NCBI GenBank assembly: GCA_030917925.1
Contig: JAUPTV010000009.1
Location: 1 to 32,248 of the forward strand
DNA: 32,248 bases
Source: Pseudomonadota bacterium
Lineage (GTDB): Bacteria > Pseudomonadota > Gammaproteobacteria > Competibacterales > Competibacteraceae
Direction of reading: 5' to 3'
Part shown: in pieces, positions 24,634-31,433 of the stretch
Numbering within the stretch: position 1 is the stretch's first letter
Layout: every line of letters starts with the position of its first letter
Program-made: the position numbers and the translations under genes
The notes under the pieces: model-generated
What the model saw: only the letters and a program-made list of their open reading frames with translations
The model's database searches: none
Told to the model about the DNA's origin: nothing

Positions 24634-24662
24634 TCAGGCGATAAGGGCTAAAGGGGAGAAAA

Positions 24663-24734
24663 ATGATGACAAGATATATCGGATTATCCAGAAATTCATT
24701 CAGTATTCAATATTGCCAGTCCAGCCGAGGGTAA
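24663..24734 (+). CDS. Putative 23-codon leader ORF before the Ig-like lipoprotein
   Basis: AAGGGGAGAAAA directly precedes the ATG at 24663, a very strong ribosome-binding site. The ORF encodes MMTRYIGLSRNSFSIQYCQS plus three residues and stops four bases before the lipoprotein ATG at 24739. The lipoprotein's own GAGGG lies inside the last codons of the mini-ORF. The arrangement suggests translational coupling; there is no recognisable product. Confidence 0.4.
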   Translation: MMTRYIGLSRNSFSIQYCQSSRG

Positions 24735-24738
24735 ACCC

Positions 24739-27006
24739 ATGCCTTCCACCAAAATGAATACGCAAAAAACCAATGGCTGGCGCTGGCCTTTAACCATCAT
24801 GGCCGCCCTGATCAGTAGCTGTGGCGGAGGGAGCGACGGGGGAACCTTTGAAAATGGGGGCATTGCGCCAGTCACTGTTTCAATCAGTGCCGACAAAACC
24901 ATCCTGCAAAGCAATTCCTTGAATGCGTTGCCTGATTTATCGGGGCCGTACACGAACACTATAACGGTCCAGGTCAAGAAAGACGGCAATCCCTTTGCAG
25001 CGCAAAGCGTGGCGATTGATGTCGTTTCCGGGCTATCCAGTGGCGCGCTCTATTATCTCGATGGCAATCCGGATCATGAGTATTGCCCGGAACCCGGTTA
25101 TGACGTCGATAAATGCCCGGTGGCCTTGCTGCCTACTGCCTATCGCAGCCTGGTGTTTGGCGGCGCTGAAACGTCCACTTCAGGAACGGTCACCGCCCAC
25201 TTCCATGCCAGCGGTACGCCGGGCAAGGTCGTGGTGCGGGTATCCACGCAGAATCCGGATACCAGCGCCCAGGTCTGGTCCGAACTGACGCTCACTGTCG
25301 GCCCAGGCGTCAGTACTGGCCAGGCAGCGGTGGTAGGTTTACTGATTGCCCCATCGCCGTTGTACATCACCGGTCAGGGGCGGCAGGACGTCAAACCCTT
25401 CCAGGCGGCAGTGCTGGACGACGCCAATCAGCCAGTCCCGAACCCATCCGGCAATAATCTGCGCCTACAGTTGTTATCCAACCGTCCTTATGGCGGCGAG
25501 AAACTCGTAGCGGTTTCCGCCTCCGGCAATATTGAGGAAGGCTCGATGGTCAATACCCGGACCATCAACGGGGTCGCGGAAGTGGCGCTGTACAGTGGAA
25601 CCCTGCCGGGAACCATCGCGATCCTGGCGACCGCCGACCGTGCTGATAATAATGTCGATAACGGCATTCAGACGCCGATCACCGATGTAGACACGATCCC
25701 CATTGGCAGCGGCCAGATCACCTCGCTGATCTTTGCCGGCGCTTATCCGAACGCGGTCCAGTCCCGCGCTAATGTGCTGGCGCTCGGTCCGGGCGAAACG
25801 CTGGATGCCAGTGGCGGCATCTATGTTCGGGGCATCAGCGTGTTGGCGGTGGACGAGTTTGGCAATCCGCCGCCACCCGGTCAGTTCATCACCTTTCGAC
25901 TGATCGACGGACCGTTGAACGGTTATCCCGACCAGGGCCGGGGCGTCTTCCAGTACACCGGGAAAGATGGCAATCCGGAGGAGGGTGGAGCCACCTTTAG
26001 GACGCCAGTGACCGGCAGTTCGTTGCTGGGCGCAGACACTAACTGCCAGTTGGTGCTGGAAGGCGGGTTAGGTCAGGAAGGGAGTTGGATCATCAATGGC
26101 CAGGCGCAGGCGCATCTGCTGGCGGTGTTCAATCCATTTAACGCCGTCGCCGATACCGGTTTCACTGTGCCGTACACCATCGGCTGCCCGCCCTACGTTG
26201 GCAACATCGCCAATAATATCAATGGTGTGTCCGTCTATACCGACGAGTATGGTATGGCCGCGACGGTCATCAGCTATCCGGTGACTCAGTTGGGGCGGTG
26301 CTTCAAGCTGACCGCTGAAGCCAATGGCGGCCAGGTTGGGGCGGTCATGGGCAAGCAACCGTCGGATAGCGAGATCGTGGGTGATGAATGCGCCAGTTGG
26401 TATCTGGGGATTGCCGATGGCAGCGCACTCTCGACGATTCCCGCCAGCGACCAAAATCTGCAAATCCCGGTCGGGCAGACCGAATCCTTCACCAAGACCC
26501 TCATGCTCCAATTGCTGGATGGCGATCAGAATGCCCCGCCTGCCCCATTGCCTGCCGAGAAGTTGGCGGTGCAGATGGTCGTCACCGATCCCGATAAAGA
26601 GGCCGTGGCGGCAGCCGAACAGGTCGTGGAAGCCGCCCAGGCCGCGCTGGATACGGTCGTGGCCAGTAATACGGCTAGTTGCAGCGCCACCAAGCCAGAA
26701 AATGCTGTTTCGGAACCTGAACAATGTGCGTCGTGGCGGACGGCTTTGGATGCGGCGCAACAGGCATTGACTGACGCGAATAACGAGTTGGCCGCCGCTA
26801 AAGCGAATGATGCGCTGCACACCCCAACCGCCAGTTTCAGCCCCGCCAGCCCGCTAATCACCGGGGTTGATGGATTAGCGACCCTGACAATCACCGTAGC
26901 CGGTCTGTACAGCGGTGCCAGGGTGGAGTTCTTCGTGAGCACGGTTGGCCCGGAGGTCCGCGCCCCAACGCTGACGATCACAGCATCGCCGGAAGGGAGT
27001 AAGTGA
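24739..27006 (+). CDS. Ig-like surface lipoprotein with helical C-terminal segment
   Basis: The 755-aa protein starts with a lipoprotein signal; the lipobox ISSC precedes a Gly-rich tether (GGGSDGG). The chain is beta-rich with several Ig-like/invasin-type segments (for example TVSISADKTILQSNS and ISVLAVDEFGNPPPPGQFITF). Near the C-terminus an Ala-rich helical, probably coiled-coil stretch (about 615-690, AAEQVVEAAQAALDTV and LDAAQQALTDANNELAAAK) is inserted before a last beta segment. Paired cysteines appear in several places. It is probably anchored in the outer membrane and exposed or periplasmic. It ends just before the FlgO-like lipoprotein gene, so the two form an operon. No specific function can be assigned. 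Confidence 0.8.
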   Translation: MPSTKMNTQKTNGWRWPLTIMAALISSCGGGSDGGTFENGGIAPVTVSISADKTILQSNSLNALPDLSGPYTNTITVQVKKDGNPFAAQSVAIDVVSGLSSGALYYLDGNPDHEYCPEPGYDVDKCPVALLPTAYRSLVFGGAETSTSGTVTAHFHASGTPGKVVVRVSTQNPDTSAQVWSELTLTVGPGVSTGQAAVVGLLIAPSPLYITGQGRQDVKPFQAAVLDDANQPVPNPSGNNLRLQLLSNRPYGGEKLVAVSASGNIEEGSMVNTRTINGVAEVALYSGTLPGTIAILATADRADNNVDNGIQTPITDVDTIPIGSGQITSLIFAGAYPNAVQSRANVLALGPGETLDASGGIYVRGISVLAVDEFGNPPPPGQFITFRLIDGPLNGYPDQGRGVFQYTGKDGNPEEGGATFRTPVTGSSLLGADTNCQLVLEGGLGQEGSWIINGQAQAHLLAVFNPFNAVADTGFTVPYTIGCPPYVGNIANNINGVSVYTDEYGMAATVISYPVTQLGRCFKLTAEANGGQVGAVMGKQPSDSEIVGDECASWYLGIADGSALSTIPASDQNLQIPVGQTESFTKTLMLQLLDGDQNAPPAPLPAEKLAVQMVVTDPDKEAVAAAEQVVEAAQAALDTVVASNTASCSATKPENAVSEPEQCASWRTALDAAQQALTDANNELAAAKANDALHTPTASFSPASPLITGVDGLATLTITVAGLYSGARVEFFVSTVGPEVRAPTLTITASPEGSK

Positions 27007-27061
27007 GATGAACAACAGCGAGAAGCCTTGCGGTTTTCTGCAAAAAATTCAGGGGATTAAC

Positions 27062-27826
27062 ATGAAAACGCTGACCTTCGGCAACGGTTCCGGGTTTCGG
27101 GGATGGACGGCTTTAGCAGTGCTGTCGGCGGGATTGCTCAGCGGTTGCGCCAGTTACCCGGAGGCGGATGCATCGGCAGAGGCCGTGGAAGCGCCGAATC
27201 CAGCGCCAACGGTTCAACCTGCTGCCGCGCCCGTCCCGCCGCCAACGGTTCAACCCGTAGCCGTGAGTGTTCCCCCGCCCCCGATGGCCCAGGGTTATAC
27301 GGACAAGACGGTGAATGGGTCTTACCTGACCACGCCGGAGTATGAGGAAGCGCTGGAATACGAAGCGGCGCTGGATCGGTATCTCACGGACCCGTTCATT
27401 GTGGCCAATTATCTGGCGACCGAGCAGTTGCTCCGGGACAGCCAGGTGGACATGGTTCGTTACCGGTGGTTGTCGGTTGCGCCCTTTACTGATCTGGATC
27501 GTCCGGGATCGGGGGCGCACCTGGGCCAGATGATCCGTGGACAGATTGCTTCGCGTTTAACGCAATTGGGTTATTCAGTGACGAATGCGGATTATGCAGC
27601 GCGGGATGCACGGGGCTTCTACACCAATGATCCCACGGTGGGAGTGGTCGTCGGTCACTACGCCATTTCCCAGGATCGTATTTTTGTCAACGCCCGCTTG
27701 CTCGATGCGGGAGCCAGCCACCGGGTGGTGTCAGCAGTTGATTACGCGCTGCCGCTGGATCAAACCACACTGGGATTGGCAACCGGTTGCTTCCGACAGG
27801 GCCAGTGGATTTGCCGACTGCCCTAG
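27062..27826 (+). CDS. FlgO-domain lipoprotein
   Basis: The protein (254 aa) begins with a lipoprotein signal peptide whose lipobox is LLSGC (Cys about residue 29). A Pro/Val-rich linker with two similar PTVQP(A/V) segments follows. The C-terminal part (about 115-245) resembles the FlgO domain: YRWLSVAPFTDLDRPGSGAHLGQMIRGQIASRL, then QLGYSVT and GVVVGHYAISQDRIFVNARLLDA. FlgO is an outer-membrane lipoprotein first described in Vibrio flagellar biology, but the domain also occurs away from flagellar genes, as here. An in-frame ATG at 27008 with GGGAG would add 18 residues. I prefer 27062 because it gives a normal signal-peptide length. It probably acts with the adjacent Ig-like lipoprotein. Confidence 0.8.
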   Translation: MKTLTFGNGSGFRGWTALAVLSAGLLSGCASYPEADASAEAVEAPNPAPTVQPAAAPVPPPTVQPVAVSVPPPPMAQGYTDKTVNGSYLTTPEYEEALEYEAALDRYLTDPFIVANYLATEQLLRDSQVDMVRYRWLSVAPFTDLDRPGSGAHLGQMIRGQIASRLTQLGYSVTNADYAARDARGFYTNDPTVGVVVGHYAISQDRIFVNARLLDAGASHRVVSAVDYALPLDQTTLGLATGCFRQGQWICRLP

Positions 27827-27839
27827 GGAATGAAGAAAA

Positions 27840-27930
27840 ACTCCCCTCTCCCCATGTGGGAGAGAGAAGAGATGGAAAAGAAAAAAGCTTCCCTCTTTCA
27901 TGGTGGGAGAGGGCTTGGAGATGAGGGGGA
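27840..27930. repeat. Two short palindromic intergenic repeats (CTCTCCC type)
   Basis: CTCTCCC and GGGAGAG pair at 27846-27864, and CCCTCT with AGAGGG at 27891-27913. These resemble dispersed short repeats found between genes in many proteobacteria. A 65-codon open frame runs through them (27830-28027) and is not convincing as a gene. Confidence 0.5.
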
Positions 27931-28030
27931 TATTTTTCAGCTATGGAGTTCTGGATTTGACCATGGAGCTTGGAATCGCAAAGGGATTTGTTTGACAGGG
28001 ATTGTGGCAGGGATGATGGAAGTTTGAGCA

Positions 28031-28110
28031 GAAAAAGCTAAACCTGCCGCGAGACAGGGGCGGAAAGCCACAGGTCTTTTGTCATGGGAAGATTGCTGGG
28101 CTGCCTGGGA
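28031..28110 (+). promoter_or_regulatory. GEMM-I-type cyclic dinucleotide riboswitch upstream of the Flp pilin
   Basis: AAGCTAAACC, a P2 hairpin with a GCGA loop (CTGCC/GACAG), GGGGCGGAAAGCCACAGG, a second hairpin region and GCTGGGCTGCCTGGG follow the GEMM-I consensus in order. The core differs from the other two copies: CTAAACC instead of CAAACC, and GGGCGGAAAGCC instead of GGACGCAAAGCC. Ligand specificity (c-di-GMP or 3',3'-cGAMP) is therefore less sure. A terminator-like hairpin lies between it and the pilin gene. TTGACA at 27992-27997 is a candidate -35, with a poor -10. Confidence 0.85.
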
Positions 28111-28145
28111 AAAGTTTTTATGTAGCGTTCGGTCTCTTTTTAAGT

Positions 28146-28202
28146 GGGGTTGGTGGGATTTTTGTCGAGTCGCTCGTGGGAGATCTCCCAACCCCCTTTT
28201 TT
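28146..28202 (+). terminator. Terminator-like hairpin between riboswitch and flp, possible expression platform
   Basis: GGGGTTGG (28146-28153) pairs perfectly with CCAACCCC (28188-28195), followed by six T (28197-28202). The 34-nt interior contains its own CGAG-TCG-CTCG hairpin. The 3' arm overlaps an intergenic repeat of the CCCCTTTTT type. It lies 35 nt after the riboswitch core and 48 nt before the flp start. Confidence 0.5.
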
Positions 28203-28249
28203 GAAAGGGATGATATGAATGCTGAACTCTTTGATCAGGAGAAACTGAC

Positions 28250-28420
28250 ATGTTAGCTATAGTTCGCAACTTCCTGCAGGAAGATGAAGGTTTGACCACA
28301 GTTGAGTATGCCGTTGCTGGCGGACTTATTGCTTTGGCGGTGATCTTAGCATTTCAAGCACTCGGTCTTGAAGTTGGAAGGATCATCACAGCGATTACGG
28401 CGCTTCTTGCAGCAATATAG
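28250..28420 (+). CDS. flp: Flp/Tad-type major pilin
   Basis: A 56-aa prepilin with an AGGAG ribosome-binding site eight bases upstream. It has a short leader (MLAIVRNFLQEDEG), cleavage after the Gly, and the Flp hydrophobic core with the conserved Glu-Tyr pair: LTTVEYAVAGGLIALAVILA. The subunit is processed by the TadV/CpaA peptidase encoded next and assembled by the Tad machinery into adhesive Flp pili. It is the first gene of the Tad locus and has a GEMM-I riboswitch in its leader. The length is typical of Flp pilins. Confidence 0.92.
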   Translation: MLAIVRNFLQEDEGLTTVEYAVAGGLIALAVILAFQALGLEVGRIITAITALLAAI

Positions 28421-28429
28421 CCTGAACTA

Positions 28430-28540
28430 ACTCCCACGCTCCAGTGTGGGAGTACGTCTGGACGCTCCAGCGTCTTGATCATCATTAAAATGATTTAGTC
28501 TGCTGGAGCGATTTATCATCATTTCCACGCTGGAGTGTGG
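28430..28540. repeat. Hairpin repeats of the CCACGCTCCAG type between flp and tadV
   Basis: Perfect or near-perfect hairpins follow each other: ACTCCCAC/GTGGGAGT (28430-28453), GACGCT/AGCGTC (28461-28474), ATCATT/AATGAT (28481-28494) and CCAC/GTGG (28525-28540). The first, second and fourth share the CGCTCCAG or CGCTGGAG core. They could reduce read-through from the highly expressed pilin gene into the machinery genes or stabilise the flp mRNA 3' end; there is no T-run. Confidence 0.6.
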
Positions 28541-28564
28541 GAACAGAAAAGGGTATTTATCTCA

Positions 28565-29083
28565 ATGAATAATTACATTTTTCTGTTATTCGCTACCCTG
28601 CTGGTGGCTACTTTAATAGATCTAAAACTGCATCGAATTCCGAATATTCTTTCTCTCGGTCTTGTTGCAACCGGATTATTTTTTCAGATTTACGCTAAAG
28701 GTTTTTATGGTTTATGGACAGGTACGAGTGGAGTGTTGGTAGGTTTAATTGGCTTCCTACCTTTTTACCTGGGCGGCGGCATGGGCGCTGGCGATGTGAA
28801 ATTAATGGCGGCAGTAGGCACTTTTCTCGGTCCCATGAACACGCTGTTGGCAGCTTGCTTGACGCTGATCACGGGAGGCGTAATGGCTCTGATGATTCTG
28901 ATCGCCAGGAAAGGCGCGGGGGCATTTTTGCAACGCTATGGACAGATGTTACGGCACCTGTTGGCTACCGGCCAAGCAGTCTATATCCCGCCGCAACCCG
29001 GCGATGCCGCAGCCAGCCGGTTTCCCTATGCCGCCGCTATTACCGTTGGCACCTTCGCGACTTTGATTTGGCAAGCGCCTTAA
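28565..29083 (+). CDS. tadV: Flp prepilin peptidase (TadV/CpaA)
   Basis: The 172-aa membrane protein belongs to the A24 aspartyl prepilin peptidases. The catalytic aspartates are Asp19 (TLIDLKLHRIPN) and Asp77 in GAGDVKL, the GxGD motif. It has about five membrane helices and lacks the N-methyltransferase domain of PilD, as expected for the TadV/CpaA type. The frame opens upstream to 28535, but the family start matches the ATG at 28565. It would cleave the Flp leader at the inner membrane. It is the second gene of the Tad locus. A C-terminal tail of about 60 residues includes a last hydrophobic helix. Confidence 0.92.
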   Translation: MNNYIFLLFATLLVATLIDLKLHRIPNILSLGLVATGLFFQIYAKGFYGLWTGTSGVLVGLIGFLPFYLGGGMGAGDVKLMAAVGTFLGPMNTLLAACLTLITGGVMALMILIARKGAGAFLQRYGQMLRHLLATGQAVYIPPQPGDAAASRFPYAAAITVGTFATLIWQAP

Positions 29084-29125
29084 TGCAGTACAGAAGAATA
29101 TTAACCTGAGGAAGGGAGATTGGTC

Positions 29126-30451
29126 ATGAAACTCAGAACTTTCGCCAGCGAAACACCGCAGCCATGGGCGATTGAAGCCCCGACGCCGCTGGCTCCACGC
29201 CCGCGAACCTTGGCAGAAACCGGCCTTGACCGGCATTTTCTGGCCGAACTGGTGGTCAAGCACCTCCACGCTGGCGGCGTCCTGACCCTCAGCCAACTCA
29301 GTGAGCGCCTCACTCTCGCTGGTTCCATTCTGGAAACTATCCTCGATTTTCTACGCAAGGAAGCGCGCATTGAAGTACTCGGCAGCGCATCGGGCGGGGC
29401 CGAGTTGCGCTATGCGCTCACCGACCGGGGTCGCATTGCGGCGCTGGAGGGGTTGTTGCGGAGCGGCTACATCGGCCCGGCACCGGTCACGCTGAATGCC
29501 TACACCGAAGTCGTCCGCGCCCAGTCCGTGCATCATAAAGTGGTCACTCAGGCCGACATGCGCCAAGCCTTTCATGGTGTGCTGATTCGTGACTCGTTGC
29601 TGGACCAGTTCGGCCCCGCTCTGCATTCCGGGCGCGCCATTTTCGTTTATGGCCAGCCCGGCACCGGCAAAACCTATCTCAGCCAGCGGTTGAGTCGCTT
29701 GCTGGGGGATGCCGTATTGATCCCTTACGCCATCCAGATTGATGGCGTGGTGGTGCAAATTTTCGATCCGGTGTTGCATCAGCCGGTGGCGAACGCCCGA
29801 CAACCGGCCAGCCCGAATTTGTGCAACGGCCATGACCCTCGCTATGTGCTCTGTCAGCGTCCCTCCGTCCTCACCGGCGGCGAGTTGACCCTGGACATGC
29901 TGGAGTTGCAGTACGACGCTGACCACAAACTGTATCGTGCCCCCTTGCAGCTCAAAGCCACTAATGGCCTTTACCTCATCGACGATCTGGGTCGGCAACG
30001 GGTAGCGCCGGTGGATTTGTTAAACCGCTGGATCGTGCCCATGGATACCAATGTGGACTATCTGACCCTGAGTTCCGGGCAGCGCTTTTCCGTGCTGTTC
30101 GACGTGGTGCTGGTGTTCTCCACCAACCTCAATCCGCTGGATCTGGCCGATGAAGCCTTCCTGCGTCGGCTGGGCTACAAAATCCGTTTCGATCCCCTTG
30201 AACCGGACGAGTACGAGCGCCTCTGGCGGTTGGTCTGTCAACAGATGGGCATCGTGTTCGACGCCGACCTGCTGCACTACCTGCTGGAATGCTTTTACGC
30301 ACGGGATCAAGTTCCGCTGCTGCCTTGCCATCCCCGCGATCTGCTGGGGTTGATCCGGGATCATTGCCGCTACCACGGCCAAGAAGTTGAGCAGGTGACG
30401 CTAGAGAATCTGGCCTTTGCCTGGAGCAGCTATTTTATTTATCCGATTTAA
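29126..30451 (+). CDS. AAA+ ATPase embedded in the Tad locus
   Basis: The 441-aa protein has an N-terminal region with a winged-helix-like segment (about 40-105: TLSQLSERLTLAGSILETIL). An AAA+ domain follows: Walker A GQPGTGKT (176-183), Walker B LYLIDD (282-287), sensor-1 STN (332-334) and arginine-finger candidates Arg347/Arg348 (EAFLRRLGYKIRF). It is not the CpaF/TadA secretion ATPase or the CpaE/TadZ MinD-like protein, which have different motifs. GGGAG seven bases before the ATG at 29126 fixes the start (a TTG at 29120 is also in frame). It lies between tadV and cpaB on the same strand and ends about 30 bp before cpaB. Its role in pilus assembly or regulation is unknown. Confidence 0.85.
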   Translation: MKLRTFASETPQPWAIEAPTPLAPRPRTLAETGLDRHFLAELVVKHLHAGGVLTLSQLSERLTLAGSILETILDFLRKEARIEVLGSASGGAELRYALTDRGRIAALEGLLRSGYIGPAPVTLNAYTEVVRAQSVHHKVVTQADMRQAFHGVLIRDSLLDQFGPALHSGRAIFVYGQPGTGKTYLSQRLSRLLGDAVLIPYAIQIDGVVVQIFDPVLHQPVANARQPASPNLCNGHDPRYVLCQRPSVLTGGELTLDMLELQYDADHKLYRAPLQLKATNGLYLIDDLGRQRVAPVDLLNRWIVPMDTNVDYLTLSSGQRFSVLFDVVLVFSTNLNPLDLADEAFLRRLGYKIRFDPLEPDEYERLWRLVCQQMGIVFDADLLHYLLECFYARDQVPLLPCHPRDLLGLIRDHCRYHGQEVEQVTLENLAFAWSSYFIYPI

Positions 30452-30483
30452 TGGCCTGGACCGCCAGCCATGGAGAAGACCTT

Positions 30484-31275
30484 ATGATAAACCGAGCCTT
30501 CTGGATGTTTTTGATTGCCGTACTGCTGGCGGTAGGAGCGGCCTTTCTGGCCAACCGCTGGCTGGAAGCGGCCCGTCTCAGCGCCGAACACACGGATGAA
30601 TTGACCACGCCGCTGGTCGTCGCGGCCCTCAAGATTCCCTTCGCCACGAAAATCGAGGCGATCCATGTCAAGACGCTGGCCTGGCCGCGTGCGAGTGCGC
30701 CGGAAGGAGCGTTTAGCGAACTCGATCAAGTCATCGGCAAGGTCGCCAATCAGACCATTCTGGCCAATGAACCGGTATTAAAGGACCGCGTGGCCGAACA
30801 CCTGGGCGGCAGTACGCTGTCGGCCTTCATCGAACGCAACAAGCGCGCTGTCAGCGTTCGGGTCAATGATGTCACCGGAGTTGGTGGCTTCGTACTCCCC
30901 GGTAATCAGGTCGATGTTTTGGAAGCCCGCAAGGGAGGCATTTCCCGGATTCTCCTGCAAAACGTCAAAGTGCTGGCAGTGGATCAGGAAGCCTCGCCCG
31001 ACAAGGACAAACCAGCCATTGTCAAGGCGGTGACTTTGGAACTGACGCCCGAGCAGTCGGAAATTCTGGTGGAAGCCACGCAGGAAGGTTCGATTCACCT
31101 GGCGCTACGCAATCCGCTGGACGATCAGTTATTGGCGCAGGCACCGTCTCCACCGCCTCCACTGACTGCGGTCGCACTGCCGGCAAAGCAGCCACCCGCC
31201 CAGGAACCGCAAAAGCACTCGCGATTTTTGACGGTAGTCCGGGGTGATAAGACCACTGTGTATGAGGGCCGATAA
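30484..31275 (+). CDS. cpaB: Flp pilus assembly protein CpaB/RcpC
   Basis: The 263-aa protein has one N-terminal membrane helix (about 6-24, FWMFLIAVLLAVGAAFLA). A SAF-like domain (about 48-115) follows, then the RcpC/CpaB core with NDVTGVGGFVLPGNQVDVLEAR and AVTLELTPEQSEILVEATQEGSIHLALRNP. The C-terminal 50 residues are Pro-rich. CpaB is a periplasmic component needed for Flp pilus export and secretin stability. GGAGAAG precedes the ATG at 30484; the frame extends upstream to 30451, overlapping the previous stop. It is separated from cpaC by about 160 bp that hold a dispersed repeat. Confidence 0.93.
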   Translation: MINRAFWMFLIAVLLAVGAAFLANRWLEAARLSAEHTDELTTPLVVAALKIPFATKIEAIHVKTLAWPRASAPEGAFSELDQVIGKVANQTILANEPVLKDRVAEHLGGSTLSAFIERNKRAVSVRVNDVTGVGGFVLPGNQVDVLEARKGGISRILLQNVKVLAVDQEASPDKDKPAIVKAVTLELTPEQSEILVEATQEGSIHLALRNPLDDQLLAQAPSPPPPLTAVALPAKQPPAQEPQKHSRFLTVVRGDKTTVYEGR

Positions 31276-31319
31276 GAAGTTGCTGCTATAGCTTTTCCCG
31301 ATGATCGCCGGACTTCCGG

Positions 31320-31376
31320 ATTCCTCTCCTTGGCTAAGGAGGGGTAGCGCGAAGCGACGGGGTGGTTCGGGAGGTC
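31320..31376 (+). repeat. Dispersed palindromic repeat, copy C
   Basis: Same element as at 17171-17227 with a few changes (TCTCCTTGGCTAAGGAGG, then TAGCGCGAAGCGACGG and GGTGGTTCGGGAGGTC). It sits between cpaB and cpaC, inside the pilus locus. Confidence 0.75.
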
Positions 31377-31433
31377 GGCGACTCAGGTTGAAAGACGATA
31401 TTTGAAGGCGTTGCTGTCAACGGGGAGACAAAA

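Larger units (their letters stand above)
24180..24662. other. Intergenic region with hairpins and a possible gene remnant
   Basis: TATTGTTGG and CCAACAATA form a perfect 9-bp stem with a CAAC loop at 24270-24291, without a T-run. Three near-direct repeats of TTGGCGTTC lie at about 24333-24363, and GCAGTT-C-AACTGC at about 24366-24378. The conserved element at 24451-24490 follows. An open stretch at 24484-24633 reads like protein but has no good start. No complete gene is supported here. Confidence 0.45.

Noticed and set aside
27830-28027. 65-codon plus-strand open frame after the FlgO-like gene
   Set aside because: It spans two palindromic intergenic repeats and ends at the riboswitch; there is no protein-like conservation.
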